A stretch of DNA of 64,000 bases from Acidobacteriota bacterium (GTDB lineage: Bacteria > Acidobacteriota > Terriglobia > Bryobacterales > UBA6623): assembly GCA_016125275.1 (NCBI GenBank), contig WGMB01000010.1, positions 186,001-250,000 on the forward strand, given 5' to 3'. How positions within the stretch are numbered: the stretch's first letter is position 1; each line of letters starts with the position of its first letter. Positions 15,968 to 23,600 of the stretch are shown here, piece after piece. Under the pieces are notes generated by a model. That model did not search any database. It had not been told where the DNA came from and saw only the letters and a program-made list of their open reading frames with translations. Position numbers and translations under genes: made by a program.

Positions 15968-17413
15968 TCAGAACGGCCGGGCCAGCTCCCCGCCCGACGC
16001 CTTCAGCAGCTCCTCGAGCTTCCCCTGGAGCTTCTTGCGCTCCTCCTGCGCCGCCGGATCGTCGATCACGTTCGTCTGCTCGTACGGGTCCGTCTGCAGG
16101 TCGTACATCTCGTCCATGCCTTCCAGGTCCGTGTAGTGGATCAGCTTCCAGCGGTCCGTGCGCACCGCCTGATAGCCCATCTGCACCAGCCGCGGCCAAA
16201 CCTTGTCCGAGAAGTACTCGATCAGCACCGCGTCCCGCCAATCCGCCGGCGTCTTGCCGTCGGCCAGCGGAACCAGCGAGCGCCCTTGCATGTCGCCCGG
16301 AATCGCCACACCCGCCAAATCCAGCATCGTCGGCGCAAAGTCCGTGCTCTCCACGAACGCTTCCGACTTCGAGCCGGCCTGGAACACCGCCGGATAACGG
16401 ATCGCCGTCGGGATCTTGATCGTCTCCTCGTAGGCCAGCCGCCGCTCTTCGAACAGCCCGTGCTCGCCGTAGAAGTAGCCGTGGTCGCTGGTCACCACCA
16501 CCACCGTGTCGTCCATCTGCCCGGTCTCGTCCAGCGCCTTCAGCACCATCGCAAAGGCTTCATCGGCGGCCGTCAGCATCCGCAGCCGGTTCAGGATCAC
16601 GTCATCCGGCGTCGCCGTCTTCGCGCCCACCGGGTCCAGCCCCGGCACGTCCCTCTCCAGCGCCTTCTTGCCCTTCCCCAGCTCGCTGTAGTTGGACCGC
16701 CGCGGCAGCGTCTCGCCGGCGTACAGCTCCTTCAGCCGGTCCGGCGGCGTAAAGCCGTGGTCTTCCGGAATGTCCTTGATCGAGCCGTCCGCGTTCTGAA
16801 AGATGTTCGGGTGCACGGCCTTGTGCGACAGGTACAGCGCGAACGGCGCATCCCGCTCCCGCCGGATGAACTCCGCCGCCCGCTCCGAGAAAATGTCCGT
16901 GGCGTAGCCCTCCATCTTCTTGGCCTCGCCGTTGTCGTCCACTTCCGGGTCGAAGTAGTAGCCCTGGCCCTTGATGCTCAGCCATTCGTCGAACCCCGGC
17001 CGCGCCGAGGGGTCGATCCCCATGTGCCACTTGCCGATGAACGCCGTGTTGTAGCCCGCCTCATGCAGCAGCCGCGGAAACGTCCGCAGCTTGTGGCTCT
17101 CGGCCGAGCGGTCTACGTTGTCGATGATCCCGTGCGTGTGCGCGTACTGTCCGGTCAAAATCGTGGCCCGGTTCGGAGAACATAGCGGCGTCGAGGCGAA
17201 AGCGTTGTCGAACATCATGCCTTCGTGGGCGATGCGGTCGAAATTCGGAGTCTTGACGAACGGATGGCCGCCGAATCCGACGTCGTCGAAACGCACGTCG
17301 TCCAGCAGCACGAAAACGATGTTCGGCTTCTTCGCAGCCGGGGCTTCGGCGGAGGGTCCGCCGCTCGAACAGGCTCCCAGCAGGACTGCCAGGGAAATCA
17401 AAAGTGTCCGCAT
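15968..17413 (-). CDS. Sulfatase-family lipoprotein
   Basis: A 481-residue sulfatase with a lipoprotein signal (LLGAC, Cys15). Metal-binding Asp residues are in FVLLDDVRFDD, and the formylglycine motif is LCSPNRATILTGQ with Cys78. GKWHMGID and SDHGYFYGEHGLF match conserved sulfatase blocks, and the C-terminal half keeps the usual DLQTDPYEQTNV segment. CSPNR departs from the common CxPSR but fits the wider CxPxR rule. It is the first gene of the operon with the gamma-glutamyltransferase and the phosphoesterase, and is divergent from an MFS transporter that may import a released product. Confidence 0.9.
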   Translation of the reverse strand: MRTLLISLAVLLGACSSGGPSAEAPAAKKPNIVFVLLDDVRFDDVGFGGHPFVKTPNFDRIAHEGMMFDNAFASTPLCSPNRATILTGQYAHTHGIIDNVDRSAESHKLRTFPRLLHEAGYNTAFIGKWHMGIDPSARPGFDEWLSIKGQGYYFDPEVDDNGEAKKMEGYATDIFSERAAEFIRRERDAPFALYLSHKAVHPNIFQNADGSIKDIPEDHGFTPPDRLKELYAGETLPRRSNYSELGKGKKALERDVPGLDPVGAKTATPDDVILNRLRMLTAADEAFAMVLKALDETGQMDDTVVVVTSDHGYFYGEHGLFEERRLAYEETIKIPTAIRYPAVFQAGSKSEAFVESTDFAPTMLDLAGVAIPGDMQGRSLVPLADGKTPADWRDAVLIEYFSDKVWPRLVQMGYQAVRTDRWKLIHYTDLEGMDEMYDLQTDPYEQTNVIDDPAAQEERKKLQGKLEELLKASGGELARPF

Positions 17414-17458
17414 CTTGGGGACCAGTGTCCCTCAGCCCGCCCTATGACGCAATGGCGT

Positions 17459-17464
17459 TACAAT
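17459..17464 (+). promoter_or_regulatory. Candidate -10 element (TACAAT) for the MFS gene
   Basis: TACAAT lies 6 bases before the GTG at 17471, a spacing expected for a leaderless transcript. This decides between GTG 17471 and the in-frame ATG at 17444, which would precede the promoter. No -35 is recognised. Confidence 0.45.
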
Positions 17465-17470
17465 GCCGCC

Positions 17471-18757
17471 GTGACGGACGCTCCCGGCCCCTCCACAGCC
17501 CGCCGAACGAACGCCCGGCGGATCGTCCTGCTCTTCGCCTTCTCGGCCGCCTTCATCACCTACCTCGACCGCGTCTGCATCTCCGCCGCCGCCCCGTCGA
17601 TGACCGCTGACCTGGGCCTGTCCACCACCCAGATGGGCTACGTTTTCAGCATCTTCGCGCTGGCCTACGGCGTCTTCGAGATCCCCATGGGCTGGCTCGG
17701 CGACCGCACCGGCCAGCGCTCCCTGCTCACCCGCATCGTCGGCGGCTGGTCGGTCTTCACCGTCTTGACCGGCGTCGTCCGCGGCTACTGGAGCCTGCTC
17801 GCCGTCCGCTTCGTCTTCGGCGCCGCCGAGGCCGGCGCCTTCCCCACCCTCGCCCGCGCCCTGGCGCGCTGGTTCCCGCTCGCGCAGCGCGGGCGCACCA
17901 CCGGCGTCATGTGGATGGGCGCCCGCCTGGGCGGCTCGCTCGCCCCTCCGCTGGCCGTCTATATGATCGCCGGCCTCGGCTGGCGCTCCACTTTCTTCGT
18001 CTTCGGCCTGGTCGGCGTCGTCTGGTGCTGGTTCTTCTGGAGCTGGTACCGCGACGAGCCCTCCCAGCACCCCGCCGTCGGTCCCGTTGAGCGCGCCGAG
18101 ATCGAAGCCGGCCGCCTGGACCTGCGCTCCGGACCCGCCCGGCCCGTGCCCCTGCTCGAAGTCTTCCGCAGCCGCAACATGTGGGCCCTGTTCTGGATGT
18201 ACTTCTGCTCGGCCTACGGCTTCTTCTTCTTCGTCACCTGGCTGCCCACCTATCTGATGGACGAGCACGGCCTCTCGCTCGAGCGCTCCGGCGTCTACTC
18301 GGCCTTGCCGCTGTTCGCCGGCGCCATCGCCTGCCTCACCGGCGGCGCCGTCTCGGACTGGCTGGTACAGCGCACCGGCAGCCTCCGCTGGGGACGCCGC
18401 TCGGTCGGCGTCGGCGGTTTCCTGCTGGCCTCTGTCGGCTTCGGCGGCGCCGCCGTCGCGCACGACCCGCTCGCCGCCATCCTCTGGCTGGCCTTCGCGC
18501 AAGGCGCGCAAGACCTGACCATGCCGGTCGCCTGGGCCACCTGCGTCGATGTCGGACGCCACTCCGGCGGCACGACCACCGGCTTCATGAACACCGCCTC
18601 GAGCCTCTCGGCGATGCTCTCGCCCATCACCGCCGCTTGGCTGCAGCAAACCTTCGGCTCCTTCAACGCCATGTTCGCCACCGCCGTCGGCGTCTACTTC
18701 ATCGGCGCCCTGCTGTGGTTCCTCATCGATCCCGAAGAACCCCTCGTCAAGGCCTAA
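17471..18757 (+). CDS. MFS transporter, anion:cation symporter (ACS) type
   Basis: A 428-residue inner-membrane carrier with about twelve hydrophobic segments. ITYLDRVCISAAAPSM in helix 1, GWLGDRTGQRSLL in the loop 2-3 motif and RFVFGAAEAGAFPT in helix 4 match the ACS family, which includes hexuronate and glucarate transporters. The transported compound is probably an organic anion such as a sugar acid; this is inference from the family. It is divergent from the sulfatase operon, with starts about 60 bases apart, so both may share a control region. Confidence 0.88.
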   Translation: MTDAPGPSTARRTNARRIVLLFAFSAAFITYLDRVCISAAAPSMTADLGLSTTQMGYVFSIFALAYGVFEIPMGWLGDRTGQRSLLTRIVGGWSVFTVLTGVVRGYWSLLAVRFVFGAAEAGAFPTLARALARWFPLAQRGRTTGVMWMGARLGGSLAPPLAVYMIAGLGWRSTFFVFGLVGVVWCWFFWSWYRDEPSQHPAVGPVERAEIEAGRLDLRSGPARPVPLLEVFRSRNMWALFWMYFCSAYGFFFFVTWLPTYLMDEHGLSLERSGVYSALPLFAGAIACLTGGAVSDWLVQRTGSLRWGRRSVGVGGFLLASVGFGGAAVAHDPLAAILWLAFAQGAQDLTMPVAWATCVDVGRHSGGTTTGFMNTASSLSAMLSPITAAWLQQTFGSFNAMFATAVGVYFIGALLWFLIDPEEPLVKA

Positions 18758-18758
18758 G

Positions 18759-18942
18759 CCGCGTCACCCCCAGCCGAGCAGCCGAGGCGACCAGGAGTCG
18801 ACTCTCCCAAAGCTCGCGCCGAGGGTCGGCGTCCAGGAAGCGAGGGAAGGGAACGTTGTGGTTCCGGTCCACGGACCCGCGAGGGTCTCCATGAAGCCGG
18901 GGCGCCGTAGCAGGCGAACGTGATCAGATACGCCGAGGGCCG
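18759..18942 (-). pseudogene. Frameshifted N-terminal remnant of a REP-associated/IS200-type tyrosine transposase
   Basis: Read on the minus strand, the frame from 18942 gives AYLITFACYGA. After a GGGG run at 18899-18902 the sense continues in another frame as RLHGDPRGSVDRNHNVP, then RFLDADPRRELWESRLL and VASAARLGVTR. This order (AYLITF.cYG..LHGD.RGSVDR.HN, then a P.RRE segment) is the N-terminus of Y1_Tnp/RAYT-like transposases. One extra base in the run breaks the frame, and the sequence ends at the MFS stop codon, before the catalytic Tyr. No start codon fits upstream. It is a dead fragment. Confidence 0.72.
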
Positions 18943-19002
18943 ACAACCGGGCCGATCGGGCGCAACAGGGTCCGGCAAGCGGCCCAAGTATACCCACGAC
19001 GC

Positions 19003-19734
19003 TCACCAAAGCGAAACCGAGCCCGGGACGTCAGTCCCGGGTTCCCGCAGCCCCCCAAACCGCCGCTCCCGCCCCCGAAACTCCGCCAACGCCGCCCGCA
19101 AGTGCCGCTCCTCGAACTCCGGCCACATCACCTCCAAAAAGCACAGCTCCGCATACGCCGCCTCCCACCCGAGCTGATCGCTCACCCGCTTCTCCCCGCC
19201 CGTACGGATCAGCAAATCGATCTCCGGCGCCCCCGGCGGATCGTGTTGCGCCGCCGCCACCGCCGCTGCGAAATCCCCGTCCGCCCCCGCCGCCCGGGCC
19301 GCCCGCGCCAGCACGTCCCGCGCCGAGTAGTCCACCGCCAGCCGCAGCGTCAGCCGCGTCCCGCCCGCCGTCCGCGCCTCGGCCGCCTCCACCGCTTCCC
19401 GGAGCTCCGGCGAGAGCCGGTCCCGCCGCCCGATCACCCGCAGCCGCACGCCCTCGGCCGCGCAACCCTCCGCCTCGCCGCGCAAATACCGCCCGAACAG
19501 CGTCATCAGCGCGTCCACCTCCTGCGCCGGACGCTTCCAGTTCTCGCACGAGAACGCAAAAAGCGTCAGCCAGGGGATCTCCAGCGCCAGCGCCGCCCGC
19601 ACGGTCCGGCGTACCGCGTCGGCTCCGGCCAGGTGCCCCTGAACCCTCATCCGGCCGCGCTGGACCGCCCAGCGGCCGTTGCCGTCCATGATGACGGCCA
19701 CGTGACGCGCCGGCTGCTGAGTACTTTGCATCAT
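19003..19734 (-). CDS. uppS: Isoprenyl (undecaprenyl) diphosphate synthase
   Basis: A 243-residue cis-prenyltransferase that extends farnesyl diphosphate with isopentenyl diphosphate to make the C55 lipid carrier for the cell wall. Motifs are VIMDGNGRWA (catalytic Asp), FAFSCENWKRP and RTGGEKRVSDQLGW with the later WPEFEERHL. Two ATGs lie side by side at 19734 and 19731, within an inverted repeat. GGGG about 9 bases upstream may serve as ribosome site. The regulator gene ends 21 bases upstream. uppP, which recycles the product, lies 4 kb away on the same strand. Confidence 0.92.
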   Translation of the reverse strand: MMQSTQQPARHVAVIMDGNGRWAVQRGRMRVQGHLAGADAVRRTVRAALALEIPWLTLFAFSCENWKRPAQEVDALMTLFGRYLRGEAEGCAAEGVRLRVIGRRDRLSPELREAVEAAEARTAGGTRLTLRLAVDYSARDVLARAARAAGADGDFAAAVAAAQHDPPGAPEIDLLIRTGGEKRVSDQLGWEAAYAELCFLEVMWPEFEERHLRAALAEFRGRERRFGGLREPGTDVPGSVSLW

Positions 19735-19742
19735 AAAGTATT
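19720..19742. promoter_or_regulatory. AGTACTTT inverted repeat spanning the uppS start
   Basis: AGTACTTT (19720-19727) faces AAAGTATT (19735-19742) across 7 bases that contain the uppS start codons. A related AAGTACTTTG lies upstream of the regulator/membrane-protein operon at 20774-20783. The arrangement suggests an operator for the neighbouring winged-helix regulator; the protein-site link is inference. Confidence 0.45.
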
Positions 19743-19755
19743 ACCCCAAAAAAAT

Positions 19756-20136
19756 TTACCTCTCCTCGCGCGCCGCCTGAATCAGCGCCTCCATGTGGTC
19801 CAGATAGCGCGTCAACGCCTCTCGTCCCGCCGCCGCCAGCCGATACTCCGTCCGCGGCATCCGCTTGGCGAACGTCTTGCGGCAATCCACGTACCCGGCC
19901 TCCTCCAGCTTGCGCGCATGCACGCTCAGGTTTCCGTCGGTCACGTCCAGCAGCTTCTTGAGCTCGGCAAAGCTCAGCGACTCGTTCACCGCCAGCGCGC
20001 TCACGATCGCCAGCCGCGTCCGCTCGTGGATCAGCCGGTCCAGGCTCAGCGCCCGCGCGCCCGGCGTCGCCTCCAACCCGGCCTCGTGGTTCTCTTCCGG
20101 CTCCTGCGGCAACCGCGCCTGCGCTCTATCCGCCAT
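19756..20136 (-). CDS. Winged-helix transcriptional regulator
   Basis: A 126-residue protein with a winged helix-turn-helix in the middle (LSFAELKKLLDVTDGNLSVH for helices 2 and 3) followed by a basic wing (KTFAKRMPRTEYRLAAAG). This is the MarR/ArsR-related winged-helix type common in Acidobacteria. ATG 20136 is chosen because GAGGAAAT directly precedes it. The start overlaps the end of the upstream membrane-protein gene by 11 bases, so the two are coupled and the membrane protein may signal to, or be controlled with, the regulator. AGTACTTT-type sites flank the pair. Confidence 0.82.
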   Translation of the reverse strand: MADRAQARLPQEPEENHEAGLEATPGARALSLDRLIHERTRLAIVSALAVNESLSFAELKKLLDVTDGNLSVHARKLEEAGYVDCRKTFAKRMPRTEYRLAAAGREALTRYLDHMEALIQAAREER

Positions 20137-20737
20137 ATTTCCTCGCAATGATCAGCCCGAAGGCGATGTGCAGCCCGCCGAAACCCGCCGCCAGCGCCGC
20201 GTCATGCCACACCGTCGGCAGGAAGAACGTCCCCAGCCCCAGCGCCATGAAGCACAGCCCCATCGCCGGCACCACCCGCACGGAGAACGTCCCCGCCGTC
20301 ACGATGCCCGTCCCGTACAGCAGCAGCCAAGTCCCCGGAACCAGGTCGTGGATCCCTTCGCGCCAAAACACCAGCGTCAGCGCCGCGCCCGCCGCCAACG
20401 GCGGCAGCAGCCCCAGCGCAAAATTCCGAAACGGCCGGTACGAGGTCGTCGGCGCCCCCCGCATCTTGCGGTGCGTCGACCACAGCGTAGCCCCCAGCGC
20501 CACCGCCGCCGCGCCCAGCCACGCCATCAGCCAGCCTTCCCAGCTCGGCGTCCTGCGCCCGATCGCCGCAGCCGCCAATGCCGCGAAGCCCGCGCCCACG
20601 GTCGCCCACCCGGGCACCGCGGTGAACACCGCCGAGCGCTCCATCGTCTCGCGGATGAACCGCAAGTTGTCCATCGCGCGCGAATGCAGCACGACGGGTT
20701 CAGGACGCGGCGGCGGAACCGGGCTCGGCGAAGCCAT
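20126..20737 (-). CDS. Integral membrane protein coupled to the winged-helix regulator
   Basis: A 203-residue protein with a Pro-rich N-terminal tail and about six hydrophobic helices, for example WATVGAGFAALAAAAIG, WLGAAAVALGATLW and MGLCFMALGLGTFFLP. I do not recognise a functional family; proteins of this build are often encoded directly before small winged-helix regulators in Acidobacteria. The gene end overlaps the regulator start by 11 bases. Function unknown. Confidence 0.75.
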   Translation of the reverse strand: MASPSPVPPPRPEPVVLHSRAMDNLRFIRETMERSAVFTAVPGWATVGAGFAALAAAAIGRRTPSWEGWLMAWLGAAAVALGATLWSTHRKMRGAPTTSYRPFRNFALGLLPPLAAGAALTLVFWREGIHDLVPGTWLLLYGTGIVTAGTFSVRVVPAMGLCFMALGLGTFFLPTVWHDAALAAGFGGLHIAFGLIIARKYGG

Positions 20738-20772
20738 CCTCAGCCAGCATAGACGCCGCCGGCTCCCCAGAT

Positions 20773-20783
20773 CAAGTACTTTG
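20773..20783. promoter_or_regulatory. CAAGTACTTTG palindrome upstream of the membrane protein/regulator operon
   Basis: AAGTACTT (20774-20781) is a perfect 8-base palindrome 36 bases before the membrane-protein start. It shares AGTACTTTG with the site at the uppS start. On the minus strand TACAAA overlaps it and could be the -10, so binding here would block transcription. Autoregulation is inferred. Confidence 0.4.
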
Positions 20784-21029
20784 TAGAACCAAGTCAGACC
20801 GACGCGGCCGGATCGAGCGTCGCCAAGCCCTCGAGTTCGGCGGCCCGCAGCAGCGCCGCGTCAGGCCTGCGCCCGTCCATCGAGGCCGGCCCTTGACACG
20901 CCAAGTTATTCTAAAAAAGGATCTTCCGCGCGGCTGAGAGGCCGGCGCGTCCCGGTCGCTCCCAAAACCGCAAGCAACGGGCGCCCTCCGGCAAAAAAGC
21001 GCCGAAGTGCGCCCCGCGGCCCTGGGATT

Positions 21030-21069
21030 TGGCTCAGAATGGCTCAGTTTGGCTCACTCTGGCTCACTT
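21030..21069. repeat. Four tandem 10-bp repeats (TGGCTCAnnn)
   Basis: TGGCTCA is repeated at exactly 10-base spacing, starting at 21030, 21040, 21050 and 21060, with variable last three bases (gaa, gtt, ctc, ctt). Copies therefore fall on the same face of the helix. The array begins 17 bases beyond the ftsK stop codon. It is not a CRISPR (no spacers). A binding array or simple-sequence expansion are both possible. Confidence 0.85.
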
Positions 21070-21085
21070 TTCGAAGGTTTTTTCG

Positions 21086-23542
21086 CTAGTCCGGCACGTT
21101 GTCCAGCCAGTCCGGCGGTTTGAGCAGCTCGCGTGGACGGCTGCCGTTGGGCGGACCGATGATGCCGTCCCGCTCCATCGCGTCCAGGATGCTCGCCGCC
21201 CGGCTGTAGCCCAGTCGCAGCCGCCGCTGCAGCGTCGACGTCGAGGCCTTGCCCATCTCGCACACCACCCGCACAGCGTCCTGGTACATCGGGTCGTCGA
21301 AGCCCGGCAGGTCCTCGTCCTCCGGTCCCTCGATCTCGTCCGGCGGCGCCGCCAGGTAGTCGTTCTCGTAGCGCGGCTTGCCCTGCGCCTTCCAGCGCTG
21401 CACCACCGCCTCGATCTCTTCCTCGGTCACGAACGGCCCGTGCACGCGAACCATCCGCGCCGTGCCCGGCGGCAGGAACAGCATGTCGCCCTTACCCAGC
21501 AGCGCCTCCGCGCCCATGCTGTCCAGAATCGTGCGCGAGTCGATCCGCGTCGCCAGCCGGAAGCTGATGCGCGCCGGCACGTTCGCCTTGATCAGCCCGG
21601 TAATCACGTCCACCGATGGCCGCTGCGTCGCCAGCACCAAGTGGATGCCCACCGCCCGCGCCATCTGCGCCAGCCGCGTGATCGCTTCCTCGATCTGCCG
21701 GCCTTCCAGAATCATCAGGTCGGCCAGCTCGTCGATGATGATCAGGATGTAGGGCAGGTTCTTGAGCGCGTTCGCCAGGTCGGCGTTGCCTTCGCGCTCC
21801 AGCATCTCCCGCCGCTTGGCCATCTTGGCGTTGAACTGGTCGATGTTCCGCACGCCGTGCTCGGCCAGCAGCTTCAGCCGCCGCTCCATCTCCGCCGTCG
21901 CGTTCTTCAGCGCGTTCGACGCCTTCTTCATGTCGGTGATCACCGGCGTGAGCAGGTGCGGAATCTCGTGATACAGCCCCAGCTCCACCGTCTTCGGGTC
22001 CACCATGATGAAGCGCACTTCCGCCGGCGTCGCCCGCAGCAGGATCGACATGATGAACGCGTTCACCATCACCGACTTGCCCGAACCCGTCGAGCCGGCC
22101 ACCAGCAGGTGCGGCATCGACGCCAAATCGGCGATCTTGATCCGCCCGCTGATGTCCTTGCCCAGCGCCACCGTCAGCGGCGAGCGCGCCTCGCGAAACT
22201 CCCTCGACTCCAGGATCTCCCGCAGGCTGATGACCTCGCGCTTCGAGTTCGGCACCTCGATGCCGACCGTCGACTTGCCCGGCACCCTCTCCACCAGGAT
22301 CGATTCGGTCTCCAGCGCCAGGCACAGGTCCTCGGACAGGTTGATGATCTTCGAGTACTTCACGCCCGGGCTGGGCTTGAACTCGAACGTCGTCACCACC
22401 GGCCCCGGCGTGATCAGCGACACCTCGCCGCCAATCTTGAACTCCTCGAACTTCGCCTGGATGCGGCCGGCGATCGCGTGCAGCTCGGCCTGGTCGTACG
22501 CCGTGCGCCCGTGCGGAGGATGCAGGTGCGAGGTCGTCGGCACCCGGTAGTCGATCTCCGCTTCCTCCTCTTCCTCCTCCTCGGCGTACTCCTCCCAGGG
22601 AGCGTCCTCGTCGTCTTCAATGGCTTCGGGACGCTTGGCGAACGCCGGCGCGGGCTCGTCGTCCTCCACCGGGTCCTCGGTCTCCACCTCGTAGGGAATG
22701 ATCGGCGGCAGCGTCGCCCGCGTCCCGCTCGTCCCGCGCGTCTTGCGCTGCAAGGCCGGCGGCGGCAGCGTCTCCACGTCCGCTTCGTCGTCGTTCAAGT
22801 CGTCGCGGTCGACCGGCCCCTGGTCCAGGCTCGCCGGCTCGGCCTCGTCGGTCTCGTCCTCGATCGCCGGCGCTCCCTTGCGGGCCTTGGGCTTCTCGAG
22901 CTGAGCCTTCTCCCGCTGCGACGTCACCCAGGCCGTCCAGCGCTGCCGCAGATTCAGCCCGCCGCCGGGCTGATCTCCGCCGCCGGACTTGCCCGCCTTG
23001 CCGGCCGTCTCCGGGCGCAGCTTAGTCAGGTGCGCCAGCCGGAACGACGTCATCAGGTAGATCGACACGATGCCCGTGGCCGTCAGCAGCAGCGCCGCCC
23101 CCGGCAGGTTCAGCGCACTCACCATCTGCTCGGCCAGCAGCGACCCGATCACGCCGCCCGCCCGAATCGCGCCGCGCCACAGGGTCCAGTCCGGACGCAG
23201 CCCCAGCGCCGCGCAGAACGTCGTCAGGAACAGCACCGCGCCCAGAATGCGGACGTACGGCTGTGGCTTGTCCGCCGAGCGCAGCCAGATCCAGCCCAGC
23301 GCGGCCACGTAAGCCGGCAGCAGCCAGGCCGCCAAGCCCAGCCATTGCAACGAGATGTCAGAGAACCAGGCCCCCGGAGCGCCCACCAAGTTCTGCGTCG
23401 CGCTCGACGCGTTGGCGGCGTTCCACGAAGGGTCCTGCGGGTGATAGGAGATCAAGCCGAGGATCGCGGCGACGGCGATCGTCAGCAAGACAAACCCTAC
23501 CGGCTCGTTCAGCCGGGGATTCGACGTCGGTGAGATTCTCAT
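21086..23542 (-). CDS. ftsK: FtsK/SpoIIIE DNA translocase
   Basis: An 818-residue septal DNA pump that clears and resolves chromosomes at division. The N-terminus has four membrane helices (about residues 15-185). A low-complexity acidic linker (about 190-335, with a run of Glu) is followed by the motor: Walker A VAGSTGSGKSVMVNA, Walker B LIIIDELADLMI and the LATQRPSVDVITGLIKAN segment. The C-terminal winged-helix gamma domain (STLQRRLRLGYSRAASILDA) reads chromosome polarity sequences. The protein is of normal length for the SpoIIIE type. Its neighbour downstream is a 10-bp repeat array. Confidence 0.96.
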   Translation of the reverse strand: MRISPTSNPRLNEPVGFVLLTIAVAAILGLISYHPQDPSWNAANASSATQNLVGAPGAWFSDISLQWLGLAAWLLPAYVAALGWIWLRSADKPQPYVRILGAVLFLTTFCAALGLRPDWTLWRGAIRAGGVIGSLLAEQMVSALNLPGAALLLTATGIVSIYLMTSFRLAHLTKLRPETAGKAGKSGGGDQPGGGLNLRQRWTAWVTSQREKAQLEKPKARKGAPAIEDETDEAEPASLDQGPVDRDDLNDDEADVETLPPPALQRKTRGTSGTRATLPPIIPYEVETEDPVEDDEPAPAFAKRPEAIEDDEDAPWEEYAEEEEEEEAEIDYRVPTTSHLHPPHGRTAYDQAELHAIAGRIQAKFEEFKIGGEVSLITPGPVVTTFEFKPSPGVKYSKIINLSEDLCLALETESILVERVPGKSTVGIEVPNSKREVISLREILESREFREARSPLTVALGKDISGRIKIADLASMPHLLVAGSTGSGKSVMVNAFIMSILLRATPAEVRFIMVDPKTVELGLYHEIPHLLTPVITDMKKASNALKNATAEMERRLKLLAEHGVRNIDQFNAKMAKRREMLEREGNADLANALKNLPYILIIIDELADLMILEGRQIEEAITRLAQMARAVGIHLVLATQRPSVDVITGLIKANVPARISFRLATRIDSRTILDSMGAEALLGKGDMLFLPPGTARMVRVHGPFVTEEEIEAVVQRWKAQGKPRYENDYLAAPPDEIEGPEDEDLPGFDDPMYQDAVRVVCEMGKASTSTLQRRLRLGYSRAASILDAMERDGIIGPPNGSRPRELLKPPDWLDNVPD

Positions 23543-23600
23543 TCCGCTGTTGGCCTTCCTTGTCCGTCCTCAGACGAGAGGAAAGGGATTCGGGCGTGAA

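Larger units (their letters stand above)
20738..21085. other. 348-base gene-free stretch between ftsK and the membrane-protein gene
   Basis: It holds, from left to right: an AAGTACTTTG palindrome near 20774; a 28-codon minus-strand open frame at 20794-20880 too short to call; a back-to-back pair of promoter-like strings (TTGACA at 20893 on the plus strand, TAGAAT near 20911-20916 on the minus strand) in an A-rich patch; and a four-copy 10-base repeat at 21030-21069 next to the ftsK end. No tRNA, rRNA or convincing protein gene is seen. Confidence 0.7.

Noticed and set aside
20794-20880. A 28-codon minus-strand frame with a PIN-like tail (DAALLRAAELEGLATLDP)
   Set aside because: Too short and without the catalytic acids; the likeness is weak. 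A promoter-like TAGAAT upstream is noted, but no gene is called.
20893-20925. TTGACA followed by an A-rich stretch, as a possible plus-strand promoter
   Set aside because: No -10 at 16-18 bases and no plus-strand gene downstream until 27677.
21030-21069. Short direct repeats considered as a CRISPR array
   Set aside because: Units are 10 bases with no spacers and no cas genes are present.
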